64,000 nucleotides of DNA from Pelomonas sp. Root1217 (GTDB lineage: Bacteria > Pseudomonadota > Gammaproteobacteria > Burkholderiales > Burkholderiaceae_C), in the NCBI RefSeq assembly GCF_001425705.1, contig NZ_LMDC01000001.1:558001-622000 (forward strand). The letters run 5' to 3'. A program made the position numbers and the translations under genes. How positions within the stretch are numbered: position 1 is the stretch's first letter; each line of letters begins with the position of its first letter. The notes beneath the pieces are model-generated. The model saw only the letters and a list, made by a program, of their open reading frames with translations. It ran no database searches and was not told where the DNA came from. Below, piece by piece: positions 9,722 to 18,496 of this stretch.

Positions 9722-10021
9722 ATGGACGTCTTTCATCGGGCCGGGATGGCCTTGACTTTCTTGGCGCTGACAGCGTGTGCGAGTCCGCGCCTGGAAAATC
9801 TGAGGAACCCCGGAGCCGATTTGCAGGCGGATGCCGCAGCGTGCCAGCGAGAGGCGGAGCGTGCCGCGAAGTTGGACCAATTGGCTCGGCCGCCGGCGTT
9901 CGAGGATGCCTGCACCGGCTGCCAGAACCATGCGCAGAACCGGCAGATGAGAGTCGAACTTGGTGCTCTTGGCACGCAGAAGCGCTGCATGGCTGCACGG
10001 GGCTGGCGGCAAGTCTCCTGA
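9722..10021 (+). CDS. Small predicted lipoprotein
   Basis: A 99-residue protein with an N-terminal hydrophobic stretch ending in the lipobox LTAC (Cys19), so it is probably exported and lipidated. The mature part is hydrophilic with three more cysteines (in AACQRE, DACTGCQ) and ends in a CMAARGW-type motif of the kind seen in many small uncharacterised betaproteobacterial lipoproteins. The ATG has the upstream purine run GCAGGGAG. It converges on murI with a 17-base gap. The family was not recognised and no function is assigned. Confidence 0.65.
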   Translation: MDVFHRAGMALTFLALTACASPRLENLRNPGADLQADAAACQREAERAAKLDQLARPPAFEDACTGCQNHAQNRQMRVELGALGTQKRCMAARGWRQVS

Positions 10022-10038
10022 CTGCCGCCGGCACATCC

Positions 10039-10869
10039 TCAAATGGCCAGCGTCTGCTGGCCGTTTTGGGTTTCGGGCTGCCACGCCTGGACGTTCAATC
10101 GGCGCCACCCCAGCACACGTTCGATCCAGATGCTCAAGGCAGTTGGGTCGCCGCTGGTTTCGATGTTCAGTGCGGCTTGATCCGCCGGCATGGGCGCCCA
10201 TAGCGCCACTGTGCGGCGGGCGACGGCGGTCTCGATTCGCAGCAGTTCGACGTTCGGACCAAGGGCTGCCCGCCATAGCGGCTCGATCAGCGGGTAGTGG
10301 GTGCAACCCAGCAACGCCGTGTCGACGCTGGCCGTACGCAGCGGTTCGCAATACCTCTGCACGAGTGAACGCAGCTCAGGGCTGTCAAGGTCGCCGGCTT
10401 CAATATGGTCGACGACACCGGCACAACCTTGCACGACCACCTCACGATCGCCGGCGTGGCGCTCGATCAGTGAACGCAATCGTGCGCTGGCTGCCGTGGC
10501 CGGCGTGGCCAGCAGGCCGATCCGGCCATTGCGCGTCGCGGCAACCGCGGGTTTGATGCCCGGCTCGGTGCCCACGAAGGGAAGGTTGGGCCAACGCGCA
10601 CGCAACGCCTCGATGGCGTGCGCCGTGGCCGTGTTGCAGGCGACGACGATGAGTTCGGCACCGCTGGCGATCAGATGTTCGGCGATGACCAGGCTGCGCT
10701 GTCGGATGTCTTCGGGCGTGCGAGCGCCGTAGGGGGCATAGGCCGTGTCGGCGAGGTAGCGCAGGCGCGCACCGGGCAACAGCTGGCGCAGTTCGTGCAA
10801 CACCGTGAAGCCGCCGACACCGGAGTCGAAGATGCCGATTTCTCGGCTCGGGAAGGGATCGATCTGCAT
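10039..10869 (-). CDS. murI: Glutamate racemase
   Basis: Cofactor-independent racemase that makes D-glutamate for peptidoglycan. The N-terminal signature IGIFDSGVGGFTVL is clear. The catalytic cysteines are Cys78 (VVACNTATAHA) and Cys189 (LLGCTHYPL), with the conserved His191 beside the second. Its 276 residues are within family range, with a somewhat long C-terminal tail after the core. It is divergent from etfB across a 172-base regulatory region. Confidence 0.95.
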   Translation of the reverse strand: MQIDPFPSREIGIFDSGVGGFTVLHELRQLLPGARLRYLADTAYAPYGARTPEDIRQRSLVIAEHLIASGAELIVVACNTATAHAIEALRARWPNLPFVGTEPGIKPAVAATRNGRIGLLATPATAASARLRSLIERHAGDREVVVQGCAGVVDHIEAGDLDSPELRSLVQRYCEPLRTASVDTALLGCTHYPLIEPLWRAALGPNVELLRIETAVARRTVALWAPMPADQAALNIETSGDPTALSIWIERVLGWRRLNVQAWQPETQNGQQTLAI

Positions 10870-11007
10870 GGGCTCGAGCAGTCTAGCTTCGCGATTCGAG
10901 AGGCCTCTCCAGAAAGAGTTCCGGCGGCGTCGGCGGTCGTCTGGCTAGAATCGAACGATCGTGCTTTTTTGTGCGTCGCTCGCTGCAACAGCGCCCGTAG
11001 AATCTGA

Positions 11008-11023
11008 TTAACGTTTACGTCAA
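11008..11023 (+). promoter_or_regulatory. Imperfect dyad upstream of etfB resembling a LiuR/MerR-type operator
   Basis: TTAACGT-TT-ACGTCAA is an inverted repeat with 6 of 7 half-site bases matching, 18 bases before the etfB ATG. MerR-family regulators of branched-chain amino acid and fatty acid catabolism in proteobacteria are known to bind similar ACGT-centred dyads. The assignment is inference. A TAGAAT (10998-11003) just upstream could be the -10 box, so a bound protein would overlap the start site. Confidence 0.45.
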
Positions 11024-11041
11024 TTTGAGCTGGAGTTTCCG

Positions 11042-11797
11042 ATGAAGGTCTTGGTTCCTGTCAAACGCGTGGTCGACTACAACGTCAAGGTGCGCGTCAA
11101 GAGCGACGGCACGGGCGTGGATATCGCCAACGTCAAGATGTCGATGAATCCCTTTGACGAGATCGCCGTCGAAGAGGCTGTTCGCCTGAAGGAGAAGGGC
11201 GCAGTCACCGAAGTGATCGCCGTGTCCTGCGGTGTTACGCAGTGCCAGGAGACCCTGCGCACCGCCATGGCTATCGGCGCGGACCGCGCCATCCTCGTCG
11301 AGACGCCCGCCGATATCGAACTGCAGCCGCTGGCCGTGGCCAAACTGCTGAAGGCGCTGGTCGACAAGGAAGGCCCGAGCCTGGTCATCCTTGGCAAGCA
11401 GGCCATCGACGACGATTGCAACCAGACCGGCCAGATGCTGGCCGCGCTGACCGGCATGCCGCAAGGCACCTTTGCCTCCAAGGTGGAAATCGCCGGCGAC
11501 AAGGTCACCGTCACGCGCGAAGTCGACGGCGGCCTCGAGACGGTGTCGCTGAGCCTGCCGGCCGTCGTGACGACTGACCTGCGCCTGAACGAGCCGCGCT
11601 ATGTGACGCTGCCCAACATCATGAAGGCCAAGAAGAAGCAGCTCGACATCATCAAGCCCGCCGACCTGGGCGTTGACGTGACGCCGCGCATCAAGACGCT
11701 CAAGGTCAGCGAGCCGCCCAAGCGCGGTGCTGGCGTGAAGGTGCCGGATGTGGCGACGCTCGTCGCCAAGCTGAAGAACGAAGCCAAGGTCATCTGA
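11042..11797 (+). CDS. etfB: Electron transfer flavoprotein beta subunit
   Basis: Small subunit of the soluble heterodimer that takes electrons from acyl-CoA dehydrogenases and passes them to ETF:quinone oxidoreductase. It starts [20 protein letters not shown], typical of the bacterial subunit, and carries the AMP-site region ([20 protein letters not shown]) and the recognition-loop region near [14 protein letters not shown]. Its 251 residues are normal. It is followed by etfA after 28 bases and then by a probable client dehydrogenase. Confidence 0.96.
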   Translation: MKVLVPVKRVVDYNVKVRVKSDGTGVDIANVKMSMNPFDEIAVEEAVRLKEKGAVTEVIAVSCGVTQCQETLRTAMAIGADRAILVETPADIELQPLAVAKLLKALVDKEGPSLVILGKQAIDDDCNQTGQMLAALTGMPQGTFASKVEIAGDKVTVTREVDGGLETVSLSLPAVVTTDLRLNEPRYVTLPNIMKAKKKQLDIIKPADLGVDVTPRIKTLKVSEPPKRGAGVKVPDVATLVAKLKNEAKVI

Positions 11798-11825
11798 CCG
11801 TTCGCCCCCGATTTGGAGACTTGAG

Positions 11826-12758
11826 ATGACCGCACTCGTCATTGCCGAACACGACAACGCCTCGATCAAGGGCGCCACCCTGAACACCGTCACGGCCGCT
11901 GCCGCCACCGGCGGTGAAGTCCATGTGCTGGTCGCGGGCCACAACGCTGGCGCCGCTGCTGCGGCCGCTGCGCAGATCGCCGGCGTCACCAAGGTGCTGC
12001 ATGCCGACTCCGCCGCGCTGGCCGAAGGCCTGGCCGAGAACGTCGCCGCGCAGGTGATCGCGCTGGCATCCGGTTACAGCCACCTGCTGTTCCCGGCTAC
12101 CGCCGCGGGCAAGAATGTCGCGCCGCGCGTCGCTGCGCTGCTCGACGTCGCCCAGCTGAGCGACGTGACCAAGGTCATCAGCGCCGACACTTTCGAGCGC
12201 CCGATCTACGCCGGCAACGCCATCGCCACCGTGCAGAGCGGCGATGCGACCAAGGTGCTGACCGTGCGCACGACCGGCTTCGACCCGGCGGCTGCCAGCG
12301 GTGGCTCGGCCACCGTCGAGACCGTGGCTGCTGCTGCCGACAGCGGCAAGAGCAGCTTCGTCGGCCGTGAGGTGACCAAGAGCGACCGACCGGAACTGAC
12401 CGCTGCCAAGATCATCGTGTCCGGTGGCCGCGCGCTGGGTTCGAACGACAAGTTCATGGAAGTGCTGACCCCGCTGGCCGACAAGCTGGGCGCTGCCCTC
12501 GGCGCTTCGCGCGCCGCGGTCGACGCCGGCTACGCGCCCAACGACTGGCAGGTCGGCCAGACCGGCAAGATCGTCGCGCCGCAGCTCTACATCGCGGCCG
12601 GCATCTCGGGTGCCATCCAGCATCTGGCCGGCATGAAGGACTCCAAGGTCATCGTCGCCATCAACAAGGACGCCGAAGCGCCGATCTTCTCGGTGGCCGA
12701 CTACGGCCTGGAAGCCGACCTGTTCGTGGCCGTGCCCGAACTTGTCGCCGCGCTGTAA
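11826..12758 (+). CDS. etfA: Electron transfer flavoprotein alpha subunit
   Basis: FAD-carrying subunit of the ETF. The C-terminal FAD domain shows the hallmark run SGGRALGS, then [28 protein letters not shown] and [12 protein letters not shown]. Its 310 residues match the family. The start ATG has GGAGACTTG upstream. It forms an operon with etfB, and a terminator-like hairpin follows within 25 bases of the stop. Confidence 0.96.
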   Translation: MTALVIAEHDNASIKGATLNTVTAAAATGGEVHVLVAGHNAGAAAAAAAQIAGVTKVLHADSAALAEGLAENVAAQVIALASGYSHLLFPATAAGKNVAPRVAALLDVAQLSDVTKVISADTFERPIYAGNAIATVQSGDATKVLTVRTTGFDPAAASGGSATVETVAAAADSGKSSFVGREVTKSDRPELTAAKIIVSGGRALGSNDKFMEVLTPLADKLGAALGASRAAVDAGYAPNDWQVGQTGKIVAPQLYIAAGISGAIQHLAGMKDSKVIVAINKDAEAPIFSVADYGLEADLFVAVPELVAAL

Positions 12759-12781
12759 ACCGCCGCTCGCTGACCACACCC

Positions 12782-12817
12782 GGGCGCCCCGACCTTCGTC
12801 GTCGCGGCGCCCTTTTT
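12782..12817 (+). terminator. Terminator-like hairpin after etfA
   Basis: GGGCGCC pairs with GGCGCCC across a 17-base loop and is followed by TTTTT. It stands between etfA and the acyl-CoA dehydrogenase gene, so partial read-through may set the ratio of the two. Confidence 0.7.
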
Positions 12818-12837
12818 GTTTCCGCCAGGAGGAACAA

Positions 12838-14625
12838 ATGAGTTACCAAGCTCCCGTCAAGGACATGCTCTTCAACATCCAGCACCTCGCCGGGCTGGAA
12901 ACGCTAACGCAGCAAGTCCCTGCCTTCGAGGACTTCGGCCTGGACACGGCGGCGGCCGTGCTGGAGGAGTGCGCCAAGCTGACCGAGGACGTCATCGCGC
13001 CGCTGAACTTCGAAGGCGACAAGAACCCGTCGAGCTGGAAGGACGGCGTGGTCACGACGACGCCGGGCTTCAAGCAGGCCTTCCGTGCCTATGCCGAAGG
13101 CGGCTGGCAGGGGCTGGTGCACCCGACCGAGTTCGGTGGCCAGGGCGCGCCCAAGACGATCGCGGCGGCCTGCAACGAGATGCTGCAGGCGGCCAACATG
13201 AGCTTTGCACTGTGCCCGCTGCTGACCGACGGCGCCGTCGAGGCGCTGTTGACTGCGGGAAGCGATGAGCAGCGCTCGGTCTACATCCCCAAGCTGCTGG
13301 ACGGCTCGTGGACCGGCACGATGAACCTGACCGAGCCGCAGGCCGGCTCGGACCTGGCGCTGGTGCGCACGCGCGCCGAGCCGCAGGGTGACGGCAGCTA
13401 CAAGATCTTCGGCACCAAGATCTTCATCACCTATGGCGAGCACGACATGGCCGAGAACATCGTCCATCTGGTGCTGGCCCGCGTGGTGGGTGCTCCCGAG
13501 GGCGTGAAGGGCATCAGCCTGTTCCTGGTGCCCAAGTTCATGGTCAATGCCGATGGCAGCCTGGGCGCGCGCAATGACGCCCACTGCGTCTCCATCGAGC
13601 ACAAGATGGGCATCAAGGCGAGCCCGACGGCGGTGCTGCAGTTCGGCGACCACGGCGGTGCGATCGGCACCTTGATCGGCCAGGAAAACCGCGGCCTGGA
13701 GTACATGTTCATCATGATGAACGCGGCTCGCTACGGCGTCGGCCTGCAGGGCATCGCGATCGCCGACCGCGCCTACCAGAAGGCCGTCGCCTACGCGAAG
13801 GACCGCGTGCAGTCCCGCCCCGTGGACGGCTCGGTGGCCGGCAGCGCCGCCATCATTCATCACCCCGACGTGCGCCGCATGCTGATGACGATGCGCGCGC
13901 TGACCGAAGGCTGCCGCTCGATGGCCAGCACCGCCGCAGCGGCCTTCGATGCGGCCCATCACCACCCCGACGCGGACGCGCGCAAGCAGAACCAGGCCTT
14001 CTACGACTTCATGGTGCCGCTGGTTAAGGGCTACAGCACCGAGATGAGCCTGGAGGTCACTTCGCTGGGCGTGCAGGTGCATGGCGGCATGGGCTTCATC
14101 GAGGAGACCGGCGCGGCGCAGTACTACCGCGACGCCAAGATACTGACCATCTACGAGGGCACCACCGCCATCCAGGCCAACGACCTGGTGGGCCGCAAGA
14201 CTTCGCGTGACGGTGGTCAGCTGGCCCGCGGCATCGCCGGCCAGATCGAGGTGACGGAGGGCGAACTGACCCGGCGTGACAGCGTCGCCGCGCGCGCCGT
14301 GCTGAAGTCGCTGCGCGCTTCGCGCGAGGACTTCCTGGCCGCGGTCGACTTCATCGCCGGTGCCGCCAAGGGCAACCCCAATGCGGCCTATGCCGGCTCG
14401 GTGCCCTACCTGATGCTGGCGGGCAACCTCGTTGCCGGCTGGCAGCTGGCGCGCGCGCTGATGGCCGCGGAAGACGCCTTGGCGACTGACAAGGAATTCA
14501 TGGCCGCCAAGATCGTGACCGCGCGCTTTTATGCCGAACACATCCTGCCGCGTACCCGCTCGCTGCGCGCCGCCATCGTCGATGGCGCGGACAGCGTGAC
14601 CGAGCTCAGCCTCGAAGCTTTCTGA
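12838..14625 (+). CDS. Acyl-CoA dehydrogenase (large, with C-terminal extension)
   Basis: FAD flavoenzyme that introduces the alpha-beta double bond in acyl-CoA and donates electrons to ETF. The start at MSYQAPVKDM is supported by AGGAGG 6 bases upstream; an upstream in-frame ATG would run through the terminator hairpin. The 595 residues belong to the long ACAD type found in many proteobacteria. GTMNLTEPQAGSDLA is the FAD-binding signature. The candidate catalytic base is Glu440 in IYEGTTAIQANDLVGR. About 120 residues follow as the extra C-terminal domain. Placement after etfBA fits a beta-oxidation role. Chain-length preference is unknown. Confidence 0.93.
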   Translation: MSYQAPVKDMLFNIQHLAGLETLTQQVPAFEDFGLDTAAAVLEECAKLTEDVIAPLNFEGDKNPSSWKDGVVTTTPGFKQAFRAYAEGGWQGLVHPTEFGGQGAPKTIAAACNEMLQAANMSFALCPLLTDGAVEALLTAGSDEQRSVYIPKLLDGSWTGTMNLTEPQAGSDLALVRTRAEPQGDGSYKIFGTKIFITYGEHDMAENIVHLVLARVVGAPEGVKGISLFLVPKFMVNADGSLGARNDAHCVSIEHKMGIKASPTAVLQFGDHGGAIGTLIGQENRGLEYMFIMMNAARYGVGLQGIAIADRAYQKAVAYAKDRVQSRPVDGSVAGSAAIIHHPDVRRMLMTMRALTEGCRSMASTAAAAFDAAHHHPDADARKQNQAFYDFMVPLVKGYSTEMSLEVTSLGVQVHGGMGFIEETGAAQYYRDAKILTIYEGTTAIQANDLVGRKTSRDGGQLARGIAGQIEVTEGELTRRDSVAARAVLKSLRASREDFLAAVDFIAGAAKGNPNAAYAGSVPYLMLAGNLVAGWQLARALMAAEDALATDKEFMAAKIVTARFYAEHILPRTRSLRAAIVDGADSVTELSLEAF

Positions 14626-14636
14626 CGGAGTCCCCC

Positions 14637-15590
14637 TTGGCCCTGCCTCCCATCCTGAAGAACCTGCCGCTGCCGGCCATCGGCTCGCCCCTGTTCATCA
14701 TCAGCAACCCCAAGCTCGTCATCGAGCAGTGCAAGGCCGGCGTCGTCGGCTCCATGCCGGCGCTCAACGCCCGGCCGGCGGAGCTGCTCGACGAATGGCT
14801 GGCCGAGATCACAGAGACCTTGGCGGCCTACAACCGCGCCAACCCGGACAGGCCGGCCGCGCCGTTTGCCATCAACCAGATCGTGCACAAGAGCAACGAG
14901 CGCCTGGAGCACGACATGCAGGTCTGCGCCAGGTACAAGGTGCCGATCATCATCACGAGCCTGGGCGCGCGCGAGGACGTGAACAACGCCGTGCATGGCT
15001 GGGGCGGCATCGTGCTGCACGACATCATCAACAACAAGTTCGCCAGGAAGGCCATCGAGAAGGGCGCCGACGGCCTCATCGCCGTGGCCGCGGGCGCGGG
15101 TGGCCATGCCGGCGTGAAGAGCCCGTTCGCGCTGGTCCAGGAGATCCGCGAGTGGTTCGACGGCCCGCTGGCGCTGTCGGGCTCAATGGCAACGGGCGAC
15201 GCCATCCTGGCCGCCCAGGCCATGGGTGCCGACCTGGCCTACATCGGCTCGGCCTTCATCGCCACCGACGAAGCCCGCGCCAGTGACGCCTACAAGCAGA
15301 TGATCGTCGCCAGCAACAGCGACGACATCGTCTACAGCAACCTCTTCACCGGCGTGCACGGCAACTACCTGCGCGGCTCCATCGTGGCGGCCGGCATGGA
15401 CCCGGACAAGCTCCCCGAGAGCGACCCCAGCGCGATGAACTTCGGCGGCAGTGCGGCCAAGGCCTGGAAGGAAATCTGGGGCAGCGGGCAGGGCATCGGC
15501 GCGGTGCGCGAGGTGCTGCCTGCGGCGCAACTGGTGGCGCGTCTGAAGCGCGAGTACCAGGCCGCACGGGAGCGCCTGGCGCTGAACTGA
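14637..15590 (+). CDS. Nitronate monooxygenase / 2-nitropropane dioxygenase-like flavoprotein
   Basis: FMN-dependent TIM-barrel enzyme of the NMO family, which oxidises alkyl nitronates such as propionate 3-nitronate; several relatives have other roles. The phosphate-binding signature AGAGGHAG and the later ALSGSMATGDAILAAQAMGADLAYIGSAF are clear. The start is the TTG 11 bases after the dehydrogenase stop, with GGAG upstream; the protein begins MALPPILKNL as the family usually does. At 317 residues the length is normal. It is probably co-transcribed with the acyl-CoA dehydrogenase. Confidence 0.88.
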   Translation: MALPPILKNLPLPAIGSPLFIISNPKLVIEQCKAGVVGSMPALNARPAELLDEWLAEITETLAAYNRANPDRPAAPFAINQIVHKSNERLEHDMQVCARYKVPIIITSLGAREDVNNAVHGWGGIVLHDIINNKFARKAIEKGADGLIAVAAGAGGHAGVKSPFALVQEIREWFDGPLALSGSMATGDAILAAQAMGADLAYIGSAFIATDEARASDAYKQMIVASNSDDIVYSNLFTGVHGNYLRGSIVAAGMDPDKLPESDPSAMNFGGSAAKAWKEIWGSGQGIGAVREVLPAAQLVARLKREYQAARERLALN

Positions 15591-15608
15591 AGCGCACCGC
15601 CTTATGCG

Positions 15609-15637
15609 ACGGCCGCCCTCGGGCGGCCGTTTCCTTA
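15609..15637 (+). terminator. Terminator after the nitronate monooxygenase gene
   Basis: ACGGCCGCCC pairs with GGGCGGCCGT and is followed by TTTCCTT. It closes the etf/acyl-CoA dehydrogenase cluster. Confidence 0.65.
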
Positions 15638-15696
15638 GGTGAGTTTCCTGTCCCAGAAGCGGGCGACTCATGAAAACGTCCCGCACGGGTTTTCCA

Positions 15697-15710
15697 TGAA
15701 ACCGCTTTCG
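15697..15710 (+). promoter_or_regulatory. Degenerate second LacI-type operator
   Basis: TGAAACCGCTTTCG matches the perfect palindrome at 15741 in 12 of 14 positions and begins 44 bases before it, about four helical turns. Two such sites would let one tetrameric or two dimeric repressors bind the same DNA face. Confidence 0.4.
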
Positions 15711-15740
15711 CACCTCTCCCGGGAGGATGCCAAGCAAATC

Positions 15741-15754
15741 TGAAAGCGCTTTCA
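15741..15754 (+). promoter_or_regulatory. LacI-family operator upstream of the beta-1,3-glucanase gene
   Basis: TGAAAGCGCTTTCA is a perfect 14-base palindrome with the central CpG typical of LacI/GalR-family sites. It lies about 170 bases before the glucanase start in a 330-base intergenic region that otherwise holds one terminator and no gene. The cognate regulator is not in this window. Confidence 0.6.
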
Positions 15755-15920
15755 GTCGGTTTCAGATGGCGACCTGCCCCCGGCAGCGGCTGCATGTCCG
15801 GGGAGCGCAGTAGGTCTTCGCAGTCGAGACACCGGCCAGGGACGAGCCATGCCGCCCGTCCAGCGTTGGGACCCCGAACGACCCGCCGATTCCCGACGAC
15901 GAGCGGGCAAGGAGACAGAG

Positions 15921-17699
15921 GTGATTCTTGTTTTGCGTTGCTTGCGCCTGATGGGCGCTTGTTGGTTGCTGGCTGTTTCGGGTCTTGGCCTGCTTGGCAC
16001 CACACCCGCCCTGGCCCAGGACTACACCCAGGGCGTCGACGTCAGCGGCACGACCGCCACGATCTGGTTCAAGTCCAATGTGTCGACCGCCTGGGTCGAC
16101 GCCCACTACACCGTCAACAACGGCCCTCAGCAGAACATCCGCATGACGGCCGCCAACGGCCGCTATGAGCAAAAGGTCACCGTGGCCACCGGCAACGTGC
16201 TCGGCTACTTCTTCACCTACAACAACGGCACGCCGGCCTACGACACGCCCAGGTTCAGCTACACCGTCGGCTCGCCCCCTGTGGCGAGCGGCCCGGTCTG
16301 CTTCTACGCGGACATCAACTACACCGGCGACAGCTTCTGCGGGAGCGCCGATTCGAGCTGGATCGGTGCCGCCTGGAACGACCGCGTGTCGTCCGTGAAG
16401 GTGCAGGCCGGCTACCAGGCCACGCTGTTCAACGACGTCAGCTACGGCGGCGGCTCGCTGGTGCTGACGGCCAACGAGCCCAACCTCGTCAACCGCGGCT
16501 TCAACGACCTGACCTCGTCCTACCGCGTCGGCACCAGCACCAACACCGGTGCCTGGAACGGCCGCACGACGTTCAACATCGTCAACCAGACCGGCGGCCG
16601 CTGGCCCGACGACCAAGTCTACTGGGCCATCATCGGCAAGGACTGGGCCACCGGCAAGTTCGTGCGCGTGGATGCGGCCGGCAACTTCATCCCGATGTCC
16701 ACCGCCGACAACGGCGCGCTGACCAAGGGCGGCCAGACCTACACCAACTACTTCCACAAGCTCAGCAACACCCGCTCCATCACCATCCCGGCGCTGAACT
16801 CGGCCCGCGTGCTGATGTCGGTGGGCTCGCCGATGTACATCAAGGTCGTCGTCGATGGCAACGGCAACATCGGCTATGCCGGTGCCAACATCGAGAACCC
16901 GACCGATCCCAACATCGACGTCATCTTCGACTTCGGCGAGATGGCCATCATCCCGCTGGGCCAGCCGGATCAGGGCATCTTCATCAATACCACCCGCGTC
17001 GACCACTTCGGCTTCCCGCTGAAGCTGCGCGTGCAAGGCGGTGGCGGCTACGACCAGACCGTGGGCGAGGCGTTGACCGAGACGCGTGACCAGCTCTTCA
17101 GCAAGTTCATCGCCGAAGTGCCGGCGCCGTTCAAGCCTCTGGCCCAGGCACCGTACTCGCCGTACCGCATCATGGCCCCTGCCCATGGCACCTTCAAACC
17201 CGGCCAGGCCAACACCAACTACCTGCAGCCCTATATCGACGCCGTCTGGGCCCGCTACCGCAACGAGGACCTGGTCTTCACGCTGCAGAACCTGGGCACC
17301 TTCCGCGGTCGCGTCAGCGGCGATCGCTTCACCTTCACCGGCGGCTCGCCGGCCGGCACCTTCTACATCAACGGCAAGCCCGACACCGCCATGGTCCTGC
17401 TGGGCGCCGGCCTGCTGGCGGACGCGAGCGGCAACCCGACCAACACCGGCACGCAGCTGCAGCTCCAGGCCCAGATCTGCGCCGCGTTGAACCGCCACGT
17501 GATGGAGCAGCCGGCCAACTGGTACGTGCAGACGGCCCACTACCCGGTCGGCCAGCTCGGCAACTGGTACGCCAAGTTCTGGCACGACCACAGCATCAAC
17601 AAGAAGGCCTACGGCTTCGCGTACGACGACGTGGGCGACTTCAGCCCGTCGCTGCACACGACGGCGCCGACGACGGTCACTTACACGATCGGCTGGTAA
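15921..17699 (+). CDS. Secreted modular endo-beta-1,3-glucanase (GH64) with CBM56-like and beta/gamma-crystallin-like domains
   Basis: Extracellular enzyme predicted to cut beta-1,3-glucans such as curdlan or fungal wall glucan. The GTG start is supported by AAGGAGA 6 bases upstream and leaves a good signal peptide ending ALA at residue 32; an upstream ATG would add a charged 24-residue lead. Residues 34-115 resemble the beta-1,3-glucan-binding module CBM56. Residues 124-205 resemble a beta/gamma-crystallin domain (CFYADINYTGDSF, then ATLFNDVSYGGGSLVL). Residues 218-592 are the thaumatin-like GH64 region; acidic residues in FDFGEMAI and TRVDHFGFPL may include the catalytic pair. Two LacI-type operators lie upstream, so sugar-responsive control is likely. 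Domain names come from pattern recognition, not a profile search. Confidence 0.82.
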   Translation: MILVLRCLRLMGACWLLAVSGLGLLGTTPALAQDYTQGVDVSGTTATIWFKSNVSTAWVDAHYTVNNGPQQNIRMTAANGRYEQKVTVATGNVLGYFFTYNNGTPAYDTPRFSYTVGSPPVASGPVCFYADINYTGDSFCGSADSSWIGAAWNDRVSSVKVQAGYQATLFNDVSYGGGSLVLTANEPNLVNRGFNDLTSSYRVGTSTNTGAWNGRTTFNIVNQTGGRWPDDQVYWAIIGKDWATGKFVRVDAAGNFIPMSTADNGALTKGGQTYTNYFHKLSNTRSITIPALNSARVLMSVGSPMYIKVVVDGNGNIGYAGANIENPTDPNIDVIFDFGEMAIIPLGQPDQGIFINTTRVDHFGFPLKLRVQGGGGYDQTVGEALTETRDQLFSKFIAEVPAPFKPLAQAPYSPYRIMAPAHGTFKPGQANTNYLQPYIDAVWARYRNEDLVFTLQNLGTFRGRVSGDRFTFTGGSPAGTFYINGKPDTAMVLLGAGLLADASGNPTNTGTQLQLQAQICAALNRHVMEQPANWYVQTAHYPVGQLGNWYAKFWHDHSINKKAYGFAYDDVGDFSPSLHTTAPTTVTYTIGW

Positions 17700-17714
17700 G
17701 CCCCAGGCGCTTGC

Positions 17715-17741
17715 AAAAGGCCTCGCGATGCGAGGCCTTTT
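17715..17741. terminator. Bidirectional terminator between the glucanase and the PEP-CTERM gene
   Basis: AAAAGGCCTCGC pairs perfectly with GCGAGGCCTTTT across a 3-base loop. The A-run and T-run flanks allow it to act for both convergent genes. Confidence 0.85.
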
Positions 17742-17766
17742 GAGCTTTGGACGGCGTGGCCGCTGG

Positions 17767-18285
17767 TCAGGCCGTGCGGCGACGGGCGCCGCCTGCTCCG
17801 AGGAGGGCTACAGCGGCCAGCGCCAGGCTACCGGGTGTGGGCACGGAGAACAGTTCTCCTCTGAGATCACCTACGTTGGAGGCGCTGGTGCAACTGGGGA
17901 CCGAGCAAACGCCCCATCCGTAGCCATTTGCCAGATTGATGGGCGCCGTACCGCCCGCGTCGGTCAACGGGTTCGAAACCGTGATCCAAAGGGTTGTCTG
18001 GCCTGTGTAATCGGCGGCGGCCGTTTCGGTGAACAGGAAGTAGGTTCCACCGACGGTCGGGTAGAACTGGTTCGTCAGCGTGAAGGGCGAACCCGGAGAG
18101 CCGGTGGTAAGGAGGATGCTGATGTCCGAGACCAGGTCAAGGCTGGCGTCGTAGGTGAACCCGCCGGCGACGGCGCTGCCATCGGTCAGGCTCAGGCCGT
18201 CCACCGACCAGCGCACGGGTGCGGCATGGGCGGCCAGGCAGGTCGCGGCAAGCGCCATGGCTGCCAGCATCGAGCGGATATTCAT
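17767..18285 (-). CDS. PEP-CTERM-type exported protein (sorting-signal variant)
   Basis: A 172-residue exported protein with signal peptide MNIRSM..AAHA and a polar, Thr/Ser/Gly-rich body with two cysteines (GVCSVPSCTS). The C-terminus VPTPGSLALAAVALLGAGG followed by ARRRTA has the layout of a PEP-CTERM signal: short motif, membrane segment, Arg cluster. Here the motif reads PTP rather than PEP. Such proteins are processed by exosortase and linked to exopolysaccharide in Gram-negative bacteria. Start ATG has AAGGAGAG upstream. No exosortase gene is in the window, and the body function is unknown. Confidence 0.75.
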   Translation of the reverse strand: MNIRSMLAAMALAATCLAAHAAPVRWSVDGLSLTDGSAVAGGFTYDASLDLVSDISILLTTGSPGSPFTLTNQFYPTVGGTYFLFTETAAADYTGQTTLWITVSNPLTDAGGTAPINLANGYGWGVCSVPSCTSASNVGDLRGELFSVPTPGSLALAAVALLGAGGARRRTA

Positions 18286-18496
18286 GGGAACTCTCCTTCA
18301 CGGGTGGTGACCACGTTCGCCGGTACCGACTCCAGGGGACGCCCGGCTCTGCACAAGGTGACGCAGATTCCGTACCAGAGCGCCGCCTTCCTGGGGTGGC
18401 GGGCTCAACGCCGCGGGTCAGCAGGGCTGGCTGTAAAGAAGCCCGACACGATTTCGCGCCGTGCCCTTGGCGCAGCCGGAAGGGTCCGCTGGCGGC

